Counted from the first letter of the stretch, positions 43,080 through 50,714 are shown. The stretch is DNA of 64,000 nucleotides from Luteipulveratus flavus (GCF_029439465.1 NZ_JAROAV010000023.1:62001-126000), one strand, 5' to 3'. Numbers and translations: made by a program. Notes: generated by a model not told the origin, from the letters alone.

Positions 43080-44293
43080 GAGGCGTGCACCTGCATCGTC
43101 CGACCCACGTCGTCCATGATGCCGCGCAGCTCGTCGTAGTCCGGGTGCGAGAGCCGCACCCACGCGTTCGCCATGTACCCCGCCTCGACCGGCTGCGTCG
43201 GCGTACCGGGTGAGGGCAGGTTCGCGTCGATGATCTCCGCGCCGTATGTCGCGTGCAGCCAGTCGACGCCCTCGATGTCGCTGATCATGCCGTCGGCCGA
43301 GGGCCGCAGCGCGATGATCCCGGTCGCGAGCCGGCGGGACAGCTGGTGCCACACCTGGCCGTGCACGATCGCGTCCGCCCACGCGCGGTAGAGGTCGATG
43401 TCGTTGCCGACGCTGTACAGGTCCCAGCAGCCGACGCCGGGCGGCCGGGCGCCGATCTCGCTGAACCGCAACCCTTTCGGGCCGTGGAACCACTCCATGT
43501 GCGTCGCGGAAGTCTTGATGCCGAGGGCCTCGTGGACCCGCTCGCCCATCTCGCGCAGCTCGCCGTAGAACGGCGCCTCGTCCACCCGGTTCGTGGAGAT
43601 GTACTGCGGGCTGACCCACCTGGTCCGCATCGCCTCCAGCACGTTCGGGTAGTAGTGGCAGGCGAAGTCCAGCGCCGCGTGCCCGTTCACGGCGAGGGTG
43701 TCGTAGAAGCCCTCGTGGCCCTCCACGAACTCCTCGACGGCGATCGAGTCCGCGTCGCCGAACGACTCCAGCGCCGCCGCGAGCTCGTCCGTCGAGGACA
43801 CCTTGACCGTGGCCGCCGCGCCCGCGCCGTCCCGCGGCTTGAGGATGATCGGGTACCCCACCTCGTCCACGAACGCGCGTACCTCGTCGGCCGTCCTCGC
43901 CGCCGTGGACGCGGCCGTCGGCACACCCACCGCGCGCAGCGCCTCCTTCATCGACGGCTTGTCCCGGCACAGCCAGGTCGTGTGCACCGACGTCCCCGGG
44001 ATGCCCGTCGCCTCCCGGACGTACGCCGCCGGCAGCGTGTGCGACTCGATCGTCGCCTCCAGCGCATCGATCCACGTCGAGGCCTGGAAGTGCTCGACCA
44101 CCGCCCGCAGCTGGTCGACGTCCGTGACCGACCCGACCTGCTCGTACCGATGGATCCAGCCCTGCAGCTCCTCGTCGAGCCACTCCCACGGCGTCTCGCC
44201 GACGGCGTACACCGACGCGCCGACCTGGGCGAGCGCCCGGACGAACTCGCGTTGGTTGCGCGGGAAGTTCGGCTCGACGAAGACGACGTTCAT
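43076..44293 (-). CDS. ATP-grasp carboxylate-amine ligase-like protein
   Basis: Protein of 405 aa. N-terminal pre-ATP-grasp domain (VVFVEPNFPRNQREFVRALA), then the ATP lid region YPIILKPRDGAGAAATVKV (Lys152), VEEFVEGHEG and the metal site FSEIGARPPGVG. ATP-grasp enzymes activate a carboxylate with ATP and join it to an amine or thiol. The product is unknown. First gene of the three-gene operon, with tight overlaps downstream. The ATG lies 82 bp from the divergent YCII gene. Confidence 0.88.
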   Translation of the reverse strand: MNVVFVEPNFPRNQREFVRALAQVGASVYAVGETPWEWLDEELQGWIHRYEQVGSVTDVDQLRAVVEHFQASTWIDALEATIESHTLPAAYVREATGIPGTSVHTTWLCRDKPSMKEALRAVGVPTAASTAARTADEVRAFVDEVGYPIILKPRDGAGAAATVKVSSTDELAAALESFGDADSIAVEEFVEGHEGFYDTLAVNGHAALDFACHYYPNVLEAMRTRWVSPQYISTNRVDEAPFYGELREMGERVHEALGIKTSATHMEWFHGPKGLRFSEIGARPPGVGCWDLYSVGNDIDLYRAWADAIVHGQVWHQLSRRLATGIIALRPSADGMISDIEGVDWLHATYGAEIIDANLPSPGTPTQPVEAGYMANAWVRLSHPDYDELRGIMDDVGRTMQVHAS

Positions 44294-44375
44294 GGATCAC
44301 GAGGGTACGGCGATCGCGGTCCGGCGTCCGTGCAACGATCGATGGCCGACGCGATCGCTGGGAGAAGGAGAGTCG

Positions 44376-44726
44376 ATGAGGGCCGTGGTCCTGATGTTCG
44401 GCACGCTCAGCTGGGACACCCTCAGCCTTGCCGAGCAGACCACCTACTACGAGCAGCACCGCGTCTTCGTGCGCACGGTGACCGCCCGGCCCGGCTGCCG
44501 GCTGCTCGCCGGTGAGGCGCTGCAGGCCGGCGACTCCGCCACGGTGATCCGCTTCCCCGGTGACCACCAGGTCCCGACCGACGGGCCGTTCGCGGAGGCC
44601 ACCGAGCAGCTCGGCGGGTTCTACGAGCTCGAGGCGCCCTCGATGGACGTTGTGCTCGAGCTCGTCCGGCTCCTCCCCTCCAGCTACACCCTGGAGATCC
44701 GCCCGGTGCTGAGCACGCCCGCCTGA
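44376..44726 (+). CDS. YCII-like (DGPF) small protein
   Basis: Protein of 116 aa. The motif TDGPFAEATEQLGGFYELE is diagnostic of the YCII/DGPF dimeric alpha+beta barrel. These proteins are often encoded beside ECF sigma factors or regulators and have no settled function. GAGAAGGAGAG precedes the ATG. Divergent from the ATP-grasp operon. Confidence 0.85.
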   Translation: MRAVVLMFGTLSWDTLSLAEQTTYYEQHRVFVRTVTARPGCRLLAGEALQAGDSATVIRFPGDHQVPTDGPFAEATEQLGGFYELEAPSMDVVLELVRLLPSSYTLEIRPVLSTPA

Positions 44727-44786
44727 CGCAGGCTGACGTCCGCCCGCGGCACGTATCAGCGCCGCGGCTGCCGCCTCCTGTCGGGT

Positions 44787-45599
44787 ATGAGTGAGTCGCA
44801 GTTCACCGGGTCGGTGCCCCGGCTGTACGACGCGTGCTACGCGCCCGCGGTGTTCGTCCCGTTCGCGCCGGTCACCGCTCGGGCGGTGGCCGCCGGCGAT
44901 CCGACGCACGTCCTGGAGGTCGCCGCCGGCACCGGTCGCGCGACCGTCGCCATCGCCGCAGCGCTGCCCTGCTCGCGCATCGTCGCCACCGACATCAGCG
45001 ACGACATGCTCACCTACGCCGCCGGTCACCGCTGCGCCCCCAACATCACCTGGCGACCCGCCGACGCCCAGGACCTGCCCTTCCCCGACGCCTCGTTCGA
45101 GGCGGTCGCCTGCCAGTTCGGAGCGATGTTCTTCCCCGACCGCCCGCGGGCGTACGCCGAGGCCCGGCGCGTCCTGCGACCCGGCGGTCGGCTCGTCCTC
45201 ACCATCTGGGACGCCGTCGAGCACCACGCGTACGCCCGCCTCACCACCGTCGTGCTCCGGCGCCTCTTCCCGGACGACCCGCCTCGGTTCGCCGAGCAGG
45301 TGCCGCACGGGTACCACGACACCGCCCGGATCGAGCGCGACCTACGCGCGGGCGGGTTCGACCGGGTGCAGGTGGCCCGCGAGACCGTCGTCGGCCGGAG
45401 CCGGTCCGCGCGTGACGTGGCGACGGGACAGGTCACGGGTACGCCGCTGGGGGCTCACATCAGTGCGCGCGATCCGGCGCTGATCCCCCGCGTCGTGGAC
45501 GAGGTGACCGACGCCTTCCGGGCCGAGCTCGCCGACCCCGAGCGCGGCCCTGACGCCGTCGCCGGCGAGCTCACCGCGTACGTCGTCACCGCCCACTGA
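44787..45599 (+). CDS. Class I SAM-dependent methyltransferase (Ubie/MenG-like)
   Basis: Protein of 270 aa. SAM motif I is VLEVAAGTGRATVAIA, motif II IVATDISDDML and motif III LPFPDASFEAVACQFG, then ARRVLRPGGRLVLTIWD. This is a Methyltransf_11/25 type, usually acting on small molecules. Substrate unknown. Stands alone after the YCII gene. Confidence 0.88.
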   Translation: MSESQFTGSVPRLYDACYAPAVFVPFAPVTARAVAAGDPTHVLEVAAGTGRATVAIAAALPCSRIVATDISDDMLTYAAGHRCAPNITWRPADAQDLPFPDASFEAVACQFGAMFFPDRPRAYAEARRVLRPGGRLVLTIWDAVEHHAYARLTTVVLRRLFPDDPPRFAEQVPHGYHDTARIERDLRAGGFDRVQVARETVVGRSRSARDVATGQVTGTPLGAHISARDPALIPRVVDEVTDAFRAELADPERGPDAVAGELTAYVVTAH

Positions 45600-45663
45600 C
45601 CCGGCCGGTTCTCCACGGGTCTCGCCGTACGCCGGTCGAGCCCGGGTCCCTGCCCTCCCTCTC

Positions 45664-45719
45664 CGGCAAAAGGTGGTGACCAGCACAGCCATGCGTGTGC
45701 TCTCCATCAAATTTTGCCG
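45664..45719. repeat. Nested inverted repeat in the 45.6-45.8 kb gap
   Basis: Outer arms CGGCAAAA / TTTTGCCG and inner arms AGCACA / TGTGCT, 56 bp overall. It lies in the 245-bp gap between the methyltransferase and TetR genes. It is locally AT-rich and could be a terminator or regulatory structure; nothing else is seen in the gap. Confidence 0.5.
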
Positions 45720-45844
45720 AAGGGGGCGGGCTCGAACGGGCGTCGGTGTGCTCGGCGGCTGCGTCGTACTCGTACACGCAGGGCGAAAGTGCCACGACAT
45801 AACTGTGTGCACCGCAAGCAGTAACTTCTCTTAGAGTGGTCGCC

Positions 45845-46627
45845 ATGCCCGTCCCGCCTCCGACCCCGGACGACCTCCCGCCGCTGCCCCGCTACCTGCA
45901 GCTGCTCTGGGACCAGGAGCCGCCCGGCCGCCGCGGGCCTCGCCGGACGCGCACCATCCAGGAGGTCGGTGGCGCTGCCGTCGCGCTCGCGGACCGCTCC
46001 GGCCTGGACGCCGTGTCGATGAAGGCGGTCGCCGGTGAGCTGGGCCTCACCACGATGTCGCTCTACCGGTACGTCGACTCCAAGGACGAGCTCAGCGCCG
46101 TGATGCTGGACCTCGCCTTCGGGGAGCCCGACCTCGCCGCCGTCACGACCGGCCCGTGGCGGACGCGGCTGGAGGCGTGGGCGCGCGGGCTCGTCGCGTC
46201 CTGCCGGCGCCACCCCTGGTCGGTCGACGTCGTGCTGACCGCGCCGCCCCTCACCCCGAACGCCCTCGCCTGGACCGACGCCGGCCTGCGCGCCCTCGCG
46301 GACACCCGGCTCACCACCCAGCAGCGGCTCTCGGGTCTGCTCGCGCTGGACGGGTACGTCCGCAACTTCGTCCGCAGCACCCGCCAGCTCGGGCTGCTGC
46401 CCGGCGAGGGCGAGACCGTCAGCGACGAGGCGCGACGGTACAGCGTCCGCCTCGCCGAGGTCGTCGACGCCGATCGGCTGCCGGCGCTCGCCGCCGCTCA
46501 GAGCGGGTTCGAGGACGACGAGGGCGAGGACTTCTTCGAGACCGAGCTGGCGTTCGGGCTCTCGGTCTTTCTCGACGGATTGGAGCAGCTGGAGCGGTCG
46601 GCGCCCGAGAATGTCGAGAACGCCTGA
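45845..46627 (+). CDS. TetR/AcrR-family regulator
   Basis: Protein of 260 aa. A 40-residue Pro-rich N-terminus precedes the helix-turn-helix (IQEVGGAAVALADRSGLDAV, GELGLTTMSLYRYVDSKDEL). The C-terminal domain is the TetR_C_1 (tetracycline-repressor-like) type. TAGAGT ends 7 nt before the ATG, a leaderless pattern. Followed by YCII and DinB-type genes, which it may control. Confidence 0.92.
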   Translation: MPVPPPTPDDLPPLPRYLQLLWDQEPPGRRGPRRTRTIQEVGGAAVALADRSGLDAVSMKAVAGELGLTTMSLYRYVDSKDELSAVMLDLAFGEPDLAAVTTGPWRTRLEAWARGLVASCRRHPWSVDVVLTAPPLTPNALAWTDAGLRALADTRLTTQQRLSGLLALDGYVRNFVRSTRQLGLLPGEGETVSDEARRYSVRLAEVVDADRLPALAAAQSGFEDDEGEDFFETELAFGLSVFLDGLEQLERSAPENVENA

Positions 46628-46692
46628 CGGGCTCCGACGCTGCGGTGGAGGGCCCGCCCGGGTTCGCCACCGGTCGAAGCGAGGAGAGCACC

Positions 46693-47070
46693 GTGAAGTA
46701 CGTCATCCTGATCCACTCCAACCCGCAGCCGTGGGGTCACCCGACCGGCGACTACATCGCCGAGCAGCAGGCGCTCCCGCAGGCCGAGCGCGAGAAGGGC
46801 ATGGCCGAGTTCGACCAGATCCTCGAGGAGATGAGCAAGAGCGGCGAGCTGCAGGGCGGGACCGCGCTCGGCGACCCGGCCTCCGCCCGGCTGTACCGCT
46901 GGGAGGGCGGCAAGCCCATCGCCACCGACGGCCCGTACGCCGAGGCGAAGGAGCACCTGGCCGGGTTCTTCCTGATCGACGTGGCGAGCCCCGAGCGCGC
47001 GGAGGAGATCGTCGCCACGTTCTCCGGGCCCGGCGAGACGGTCGAGCTCCGGCCCGTCTGGGAGGGCTGA
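46693..47070 (+). CDS. YCII-like (DGPF) small protein
   Basis: Protein of 125 aa. MKYVILIHSNP at the start and TDGPYAEAKEHLAGFFLIDV identify the YCII/DGPF family. Second family member in 2.5 kb. GTG start with GAGGAGAG upstream, 65 nt after the TetR gene, so possibly co-transcribed. Function unknown. Confidence 0.88.
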   Translation: MKYVILIHSNPQPWGHPTGDYIAEQQALPQAEREKGMAEFDQILEEMSKSGELQGGTALGDPASARLYRWEGGKPIATDGPYAEAKEHLAGFFLIDVASPERAEEIVATFSGPGETVELRPVWEG

Positions 47071-47097
47071 GCGGGGCGCTGTCCTAGCGTGGGCGCC

Positions 47098-47694
47098 ATG
47101 CCCGATGCTCCGGTCGTCGCCCGCATCGACCTGCTCGCGTCCGTTCTCGCCCGTACGGCCGACGTCGTGGCGGGTGTACGGCCCGAGCAGCTCGATCGGC
47201 CGACGCCGTGCGAGGCGTACGACGTCCGCGGCCTCCTGCAGCACCTGATCGGCTGGCAGCAGGTGATGGCGGCAGCGCTCGCGGATGCGCCGTTGCCGTT
47301 CGCGGACGGGTCTCCGACGTACGTCGCCTCCGCAGACCTCGAAGGTGATCTGCGCGCGGGTTCGGCGTCGTTGCTGGCGGCGCTGCGGTCGTACGGCCCG
47401 GACGAGGTGGTCCTGCCCTATCGCGGGGTGACGCCGGTCGACGTGATGCTGCTGGAGCAGATCGCCGAGGCCGCCCTGCACACCTGGGACCTCGCGCGCG
47501 GACTGGGGAGGCCGTTCGACCTGGCCGCCGACGAGCTGGCCGCAGCGCACGAGGGGCTCGACCTGATGCTGCAGGAGTCGTTCGCGGCGGCCGGGTTCAA
47601 GGACGCGCCGTCGATGGTCCCGGGCGACGGCGGGCTCGCTCGTCTGCTCGCCCGCAGCGGCCGCAACCCTGCCTGGTACCCACAGACCGAGTAG
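47098..47694 (+). CDS. TIGR03086-type DinB-like metal-binding protein
   Basis: Protein of 198 aa. The four-helix DinB/mycothiol-dependent maleylpyruvate isomerase N-domain pattern is seen: RPTPCEAYDVRGLLQHLIGW (His49) and AALHTWDLARGLG provide metal ligands. Family members are linked to mycothiol or bacillithiol chemistry. ATG at 47098 is chosen because TAGCGT ends 7 nt upstream (leaderless pattern); an in-frame GTG 9 nt earlier overlaps that hexamer. Confidence 0.88.
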   Translation: MPDAPVVARIDLLASVLARTADVVAGVRPEQLDRPTPCEAYDVRGLLQHLIGWQQVMAAALADAPLPFADGSPTYVASADLEGDLRAGSASLLAALRSYGPDEVVLPYRGVTPVDVMLLEQIAEAALHTWDLARGLGRPFDLAADELAAAHEGLDLMLQESFAAAGFKDAPSMVPGDGGLARLLARSGRNPAWYPQTE

Positions 47695-47700
47695 CCCGAT

Positions 47701-47810
47701 TGCCGGTCGAGTCGGGCCGGAGCTCGCGGAGGCCCGTGTCGAGACCAGGTGACCGTGTGCGGCTTGTCTCGATACGGGCATCACTGCGTTCGCCTCTACT
47801 CGACCGGCGG
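47701..47810. repeat. Interspersed palindromic repeat, type A
   Basis: GCCGGTCGAGTCGGGCC ... CTACTCGACCGGC arms and GGCCCGTGTCGAGACC / TGTCTCGATACGGGC inner arms. First of a row of elements filling the 47.7-48.57 kb gap. Confidence 0.8.
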
Positions 47811-47830
47811 TCGTGTGGCAGGCCCGTCGC

Positions 47831-47962
47831 GCTGGTTGAGCCGGACCGGAGCGCTAGCGGAGGTCCGAGTCGAAACCCGTTGAGGCGCAGGGAGACTCGG
47901 GTGTCGCGGCACAGGTGGTTTCGACTCGGACTCGCCTAGCGGCTCGCCCGGCTCAACCAGCG
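47831..47962. repeat. Interspersed palindromic repeat, type B
   Basis: GCTGGTTGAGCCGG ... CCGGCTCAACCAGC arms with inner TCCGAGTCGAAACCC / GGTTTCGACTCGGA. It is adjacent to a type A copy in the same order as at 18.0-18.3 kb. Confidence 0.8.
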
Positions 47963-47975
47963 ATCATGGTGGGTC

Positions 47976-48119
47976 TCAGGTGCCGAACTCGCGCTCGCGG
48001 TGCTCTCGCCAGCGGTCGAGCATGGCGGGCATCTCCTCGGCCAGGAACTCGAAGAAGTCGGCCATCACCGCCATGCGCACTCCCGCGGGCGAGGCCGGTC
48101 CAAGGCGCTCGACGCCCTC
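47976..48119 (-). pseudogene. Truncated C-terminal fragment of a helical protein
   Basis: An open minus-strand frame ends at 47976 with RMAVMADFFEFLAEEMPAML then DRWREHREREFGT, an amphipathic helical tail like the C-termini of some regulators. Upstream codons run into a type A repeat at about 48120, where coding character is lost. It could be a 34-residue peptide from an internal GTG/ATG, but a gene remnant cut by repeats is more likely. Confidence 0.35.
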
Positions 48120-48120
48120 G

Positions 48121-48219
48121 GTCGCTCGGAGCTTGCGGAGGCCCGTATCGAGACCAGGTGCGCGCGGTCACCGGGTCTCGATACGGGCATCACTGCGTTC
48201 GCCCTACTCGACCGGCGGG
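48121..48219. repeat. Type A palindromic repeat, left arm truncated
   Basis: Inner arms GGCCCGTATCGAGACC / GGTCTCGATACGGGC and the right arm CGCCCTACTCGACCGGCGG are intact. The outer left arm is missing and replaced by the coding remnant. Confidence 0.7.
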
Positions 48220-48256
48220 GTGTGGCGGGGCAGCGCACAGCAGTGGTCGGACCTGA

Positions 48257-48384
48257 CATTCGCCGGTCGAGTAGGGCCAGAGCTTGCACATTCGCCGGTC
48301 GAGTAGGGCCGGAGTTCGCGCATTCGCCGGTCGAGTAGGGCCGGAGCTTGCACATTCGCCGGTCGAGTAGGGCCGGAGCTCGCG
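48257..48384 (+). repeat. Four tandem 32-bp units
   Basis: Units starting CATTCGCCGGTCGAGTAGGG recur at 48257, 48289, 48321 and 48353, exactly 32 bp apart, differing by 1-3 bases. Each is the outer left arm of the type A repeat. The last unit continues into a full type A element. There are no unique spacers, so this is not a CRISPR. Confidence 0.85.
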
Positions 48385-48463
48385 GAGGCCCGTATCGAGA
48401 CCAGGTGCACGCGGTCACCGGGTCTCGATACGGACATCACTGCGTTCGCCCTACTCGACCGGC
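48353..48463. repeat. Interspersed palindromic repeat, type A
   Basis: Complete copy: CGCCGGTCGAGTAGGGC ... GCCCTACTCGACCGGCG with inner GGCCCGTATCGAGACC / GGTCTCGATACGG. It is followed by a lone arm (CTCGACCGGCGCC) before the SARP gene. Confidence 0.8.
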
Positions 48464-48570
48464 GAAATGTCGGCCTGCTCGACCGGCGCCGGGGGGTGAG
48501 GTCGTGTCGTTTCATTTCGTCTGGACGCAAGCGCCAAAGGGGACGGTTCGGTGCGGTTGGCTTGGTACGT

Positions 48571-49917
48571 ATGGAGACTCACGACTTCTGCTTCCGGGTG
48601 CTGGGTCAGATCTCGGTCGAGGAGAAGGGGCAGGAGCTGCAGCTCGGTGGCCCGATGCGCCGTGCTCTGCTGGCAGGTCTGCTCCTCAACGCGAACCGCG
48701 ACGTCAGCACCGCACGTCTGCAGCAGCTGCTGTGGGACACCGCTCCCGGTTCGGCCCTCGCCAACCTGCGCAACTACATGAGCGGTCTGCGTCGCGTGGT
48801 GGGGCCGAGGCTGAGCTCGTCGGCGCGCGGCTACCGGCTGCGGGTCCTTCCCGGGGAGCTCGACCTCGAACGGTTCAATGCGCATATCGAGGCCGGTCGG
48901 GCGAGCTGGGCCATGGGCGAGGCCGATCGCGCACTCACGCACTACGAGCAGGCGACCGCGCTCTGGAGCGGGACGGCGGGCTCCGACCTCCCTGCCGGGT
49001 GCGCCGTACGCCGGCACCTGGAGGCGTTGGAGCAGTCGGCGCTGACCGCCGCCGAGGAGACCATCGCGATCCGGCTCGCCCAGGGTGTCTGGTCGTTCGT
49101 GATCGACCGGGCGCGGGCGGTGCTCGCCGATCACCCGACGCGAGAACGGTTGTGGGGCCAGCTCATGGTGGCGTTGTACGAGAGCGGAGACGTGAGCGGC
49201 GCCCTTGCCTCGTACCGGTCCGCGGTGCGCGAGCTGACGACCCACCTGGGCCTGGACCCCGGCAGCGAGCTGACCGAGCTGCATCGTCGGATCCTGAACC
49301 GCGAGCGGATGCCGTCCGCCACCGAAGGCGCCGTACCGACCGCGCCGAGCCGGTCGTCCGGCGTCTCGCCCCGCCAGCTGCCACACCGGCACCGGGGATT
49401 CGTCGGCCGTACGGCGGAGCTGGAGTCCCTGGCAACCGCACTGCGGTCCGACGGCGGGGTGCTCGTGGTGCATGGCCCCAGCAGCGTGGGGAAGACCGCG
49501 CTCGCCGTCGAGTGGGCGGTCCGCCACGACGAGTGGTTCCCCGACGGTCAGCTCTTCGCCGACCTCGGCGCGTTCGCTCCTGGCGTCACCGGGACGAGCG
49601 CGGTGCTGCGAGCGTTCGTCCGGGCCCTCGGGGTCGGGGTCGACCTCAGCGAGCAGCCGGACGCGGAGGTCGCGGCGTTGTACCGCTCACTGCTCGCCGA
49701 CCGCGCCATCCTCGTCCTTCTCGACCACGTCGGGAGCTTCGAGCAGGTGCGCCATCTGCTGCCCGGCGTCGGCGCATCGCGGGTGCTCATCACGAGCAGG
49801 CAGCGACTGCTGGGGGCGCGCCTCGAGGTCGGTGCGGACGAGCTGGCGCTGGAGGAGTGCCCGCTCGTCCTGGCCCGGCGACGGGCGGCCGGCGCGCCGC
49901 CCTCGAACCCGGCGTGA
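48571..49917 (+). CDS. SARP/AfsR-type regulator with shortened NB-ARC domain
   Basis: Protein of 448 aa. The N-terminal OmpR-like DNA-binding domain (residues 5-92, LLWDTAPGSALANLRNYMSG) is followed by a bacterial transcriptional activation domain (98-245) and an NB-ARC start with P-loop GPSSVGKTA (302-310) and the LITSRQRLLG motif. It ends there, without the rest of NB-ARC or TPR repeats, so it is intermediate between small SARPs (about 260 aa) and AfsR (900 aa or more). Probably activates the convergent peptide operon, whose promoter has heptamer direct repeats. Confidence 0.87.
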   Translation: METHDFCFRVLGQISVEEKGQELQLGGPMRRALLAGLLLNANRDVSTARLQQLLWDTAPGSALANLRNYMSGLRRVVGPRLSSSARGYRLRVLPGELDLERFNAHIEAGRASWAMGEADRALTHYEQATALWSGTAGSDLPAGCAVRRHLEALEQSALTAAEETIAIRLAQGVWSFVIDRARAVLADHPTRERLWGQLMVALYESGDVSGALASYRSAVRELTTHLGLDPGSELTELHRRILNRERMPSATEGAVPTAPSRSSGVSPRQLPHRHRGFVGRTAELESLATALRSDGGVLVVHGPSSVGKTALAVEWAVRHDEWFPDGQLFADLGAFAPGVTGTSAVLRAFVRALGVGVDLSEQPDAEVAALYRSLLADRAILVLLDHVGSFEQVRHLLPGVGASRVLITSRQRLLGARLEVGADELALEECPLVLARRRAAGAPPSNPA

Positions 49918-49960
49918 CGATGCGGTCGGAGCGACACTCGTGGCCCCGACCGCATCGTCA
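49915..49960. terminator. Bidirectional terminator between SARP and peptide genes
   Basis: Perfect 15-bp arms (TGACGATGCGGTCGG and complement) with a 16-nt loop. The left arm includes the SARP stop codon, and the peptide-gene stop on the other strand lies 6 nt beyond the right arm. Confidence 0.8.
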
Positions 49961-49965
49961 CCGGC

Positions 49966-50169
49966 TCAGCAGCTCTGGCCGGTGTACGTCCAGGCGCCAC
50001 AGTTCCAGGTGCAGTTCAGCTCCAGCTTGCAGGTGCGCTTCTGCCGCTCGCGGGTGTTGAAGTTGCACCGGTACTCGGTGCGGTACTCCGCTGCACACCC
50101 GGCGGACGCGGTGGCGTGGGGGACGAGGCGCTCGAGCGTGCTGTCCAGGACGCGCTTCAAGGAACCCAT
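49966..50169 (-). CDS. Six-cysteine precursor peptide (putative disulfide-rich bacteriocin)
   Basis: 67-aa peptide. Residues 1-23 form an amphipathic leader without a Sec-type hydrophobic core, ending in Ala-Ser-Ala (21-23). The core (24-67) is basic, aromatic and has Cys at 25, 35, 47, 53, 57 and 67, enough for three disulfides. The start codon has AGAGGAG 8 nt upstream and lies within the end of the S26 peptidase gene (13-nt overlap). Last gene of an operon with an exporter, peptidase and redox proteins. I recognise no named family; antimicrobial or signalling activity is inference. Confidence 0.78.
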   Translation of the reverse strand: MGSLKRVLDSTLERLVPHATASAGCAAEYRTEYRCNFNTRERQKRTCKLELNCTWNCGAWTYTGQSC

Positions 50170-50714
50170 GATGAATCTCCTCTGGTGTGGCCCGGTCGGT
50201 CGACCGGACGGGTGTGTTCGGCCGGCCTCGTGGACCGGTCGTCTGTGGGGGGTCGGGTGCTCAGCTGTCGGAGCACCACGCCGCGCAGCTGGTGGAACCC
50301 GATCGGGCCCATCTGCCGCGAGTCGTAGCTGACGGACTCGTTGTCGCCCAGCACGACGACGTGCCCGGCGGGGACGCGTACGGAGTCGCCTCGACCGGGG
50401 ACACGGGTGGGGAGCTCGTCGCCCGGCAGCGCAGCCACCCGCTTGACCAGCCAGGACGCGGTCCGGGCCTCCGGAGAGCCGTCGCCTCCGTCGAGGCGGC
50501 GCGCGTCGTCCGACGGGGCGAGGACCACGACGTCGCCGATCCGCAGACGCGCCGGGCGTCGGCGGGCGACGAGCACCCGGTCGGACGCCGTCAGGGCCGG
50601 CTCCATGCTGCGCCCGGTCACGGACACGACCATGAGTCGGGTCCGGAGCCAGCAGGTCAGGGCGGCGACCGACGCACCACCCACGACGCCGGCGGTCACG
50701 GCAGCGCGCCTCAT
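50157..50714 (-). CDS. S26-family signal peptidase (dedicated)
   Basis: Protein of 185 aa. One N-terminal membrane helix (VTAGVVGGASVAALTCWL), catalytic Ser36 in GRSMEPALTASD, Lys91 in WLVKRVAALPGDE and the GDNESVSYDSRQMGPI box. The Ser/Lys dyad is intact. It is short for a housekeeping LepB and has a Pro/Arg-rich tail. It sits between an ABC exporter and the peptide gene, so it most likely removes the peptide leader after Ala-Ser-Ala. ATGA overlap with the ABC gene. Confidence 0.87.
   Translation of the reverse strand: MRRAAVTAGVVGGASVAALTCWLRTRLMVVSVTGRSMEPALTASDRVLVARRRPARLRIGDVVVLAPSDDARRLDGGDGSPEARTASWLVKRVAALPGDELPTRVPGRGDSVRVPAGHVVVLGDNESVSYDSRQMGPIGFHQLRGVVLRQLSTRPPTDDRSTRPAEHTRPVDRPGHTRGDSSWVP

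Noticed and set aside
40964-44293. Siderophore gene cluster based on the enterochelin-esterase-like protein
   Set aside because: No NRPS, NIS synthetase, or iron-transport genes nearby; the esterase is operonic with ATP-grasp and S51-like genes instead.
42138-45317. One 1059-codon open frame across the ATP-grasp and methyltransferase genes on the minus strand
   Set aside because: Only the part below 43,079 has S51-family character. The rest is antisense or out-of-frame to well-supported genes and is Arg/Gly-rich, as expected of high-GC shadow frames.
48257-48384. Possible CRISPR array
   Set aside because: The 32-bp units are contiguous with no unique spacers, there are no cas genes, and the unit is a piece of a dispersed palindrome.
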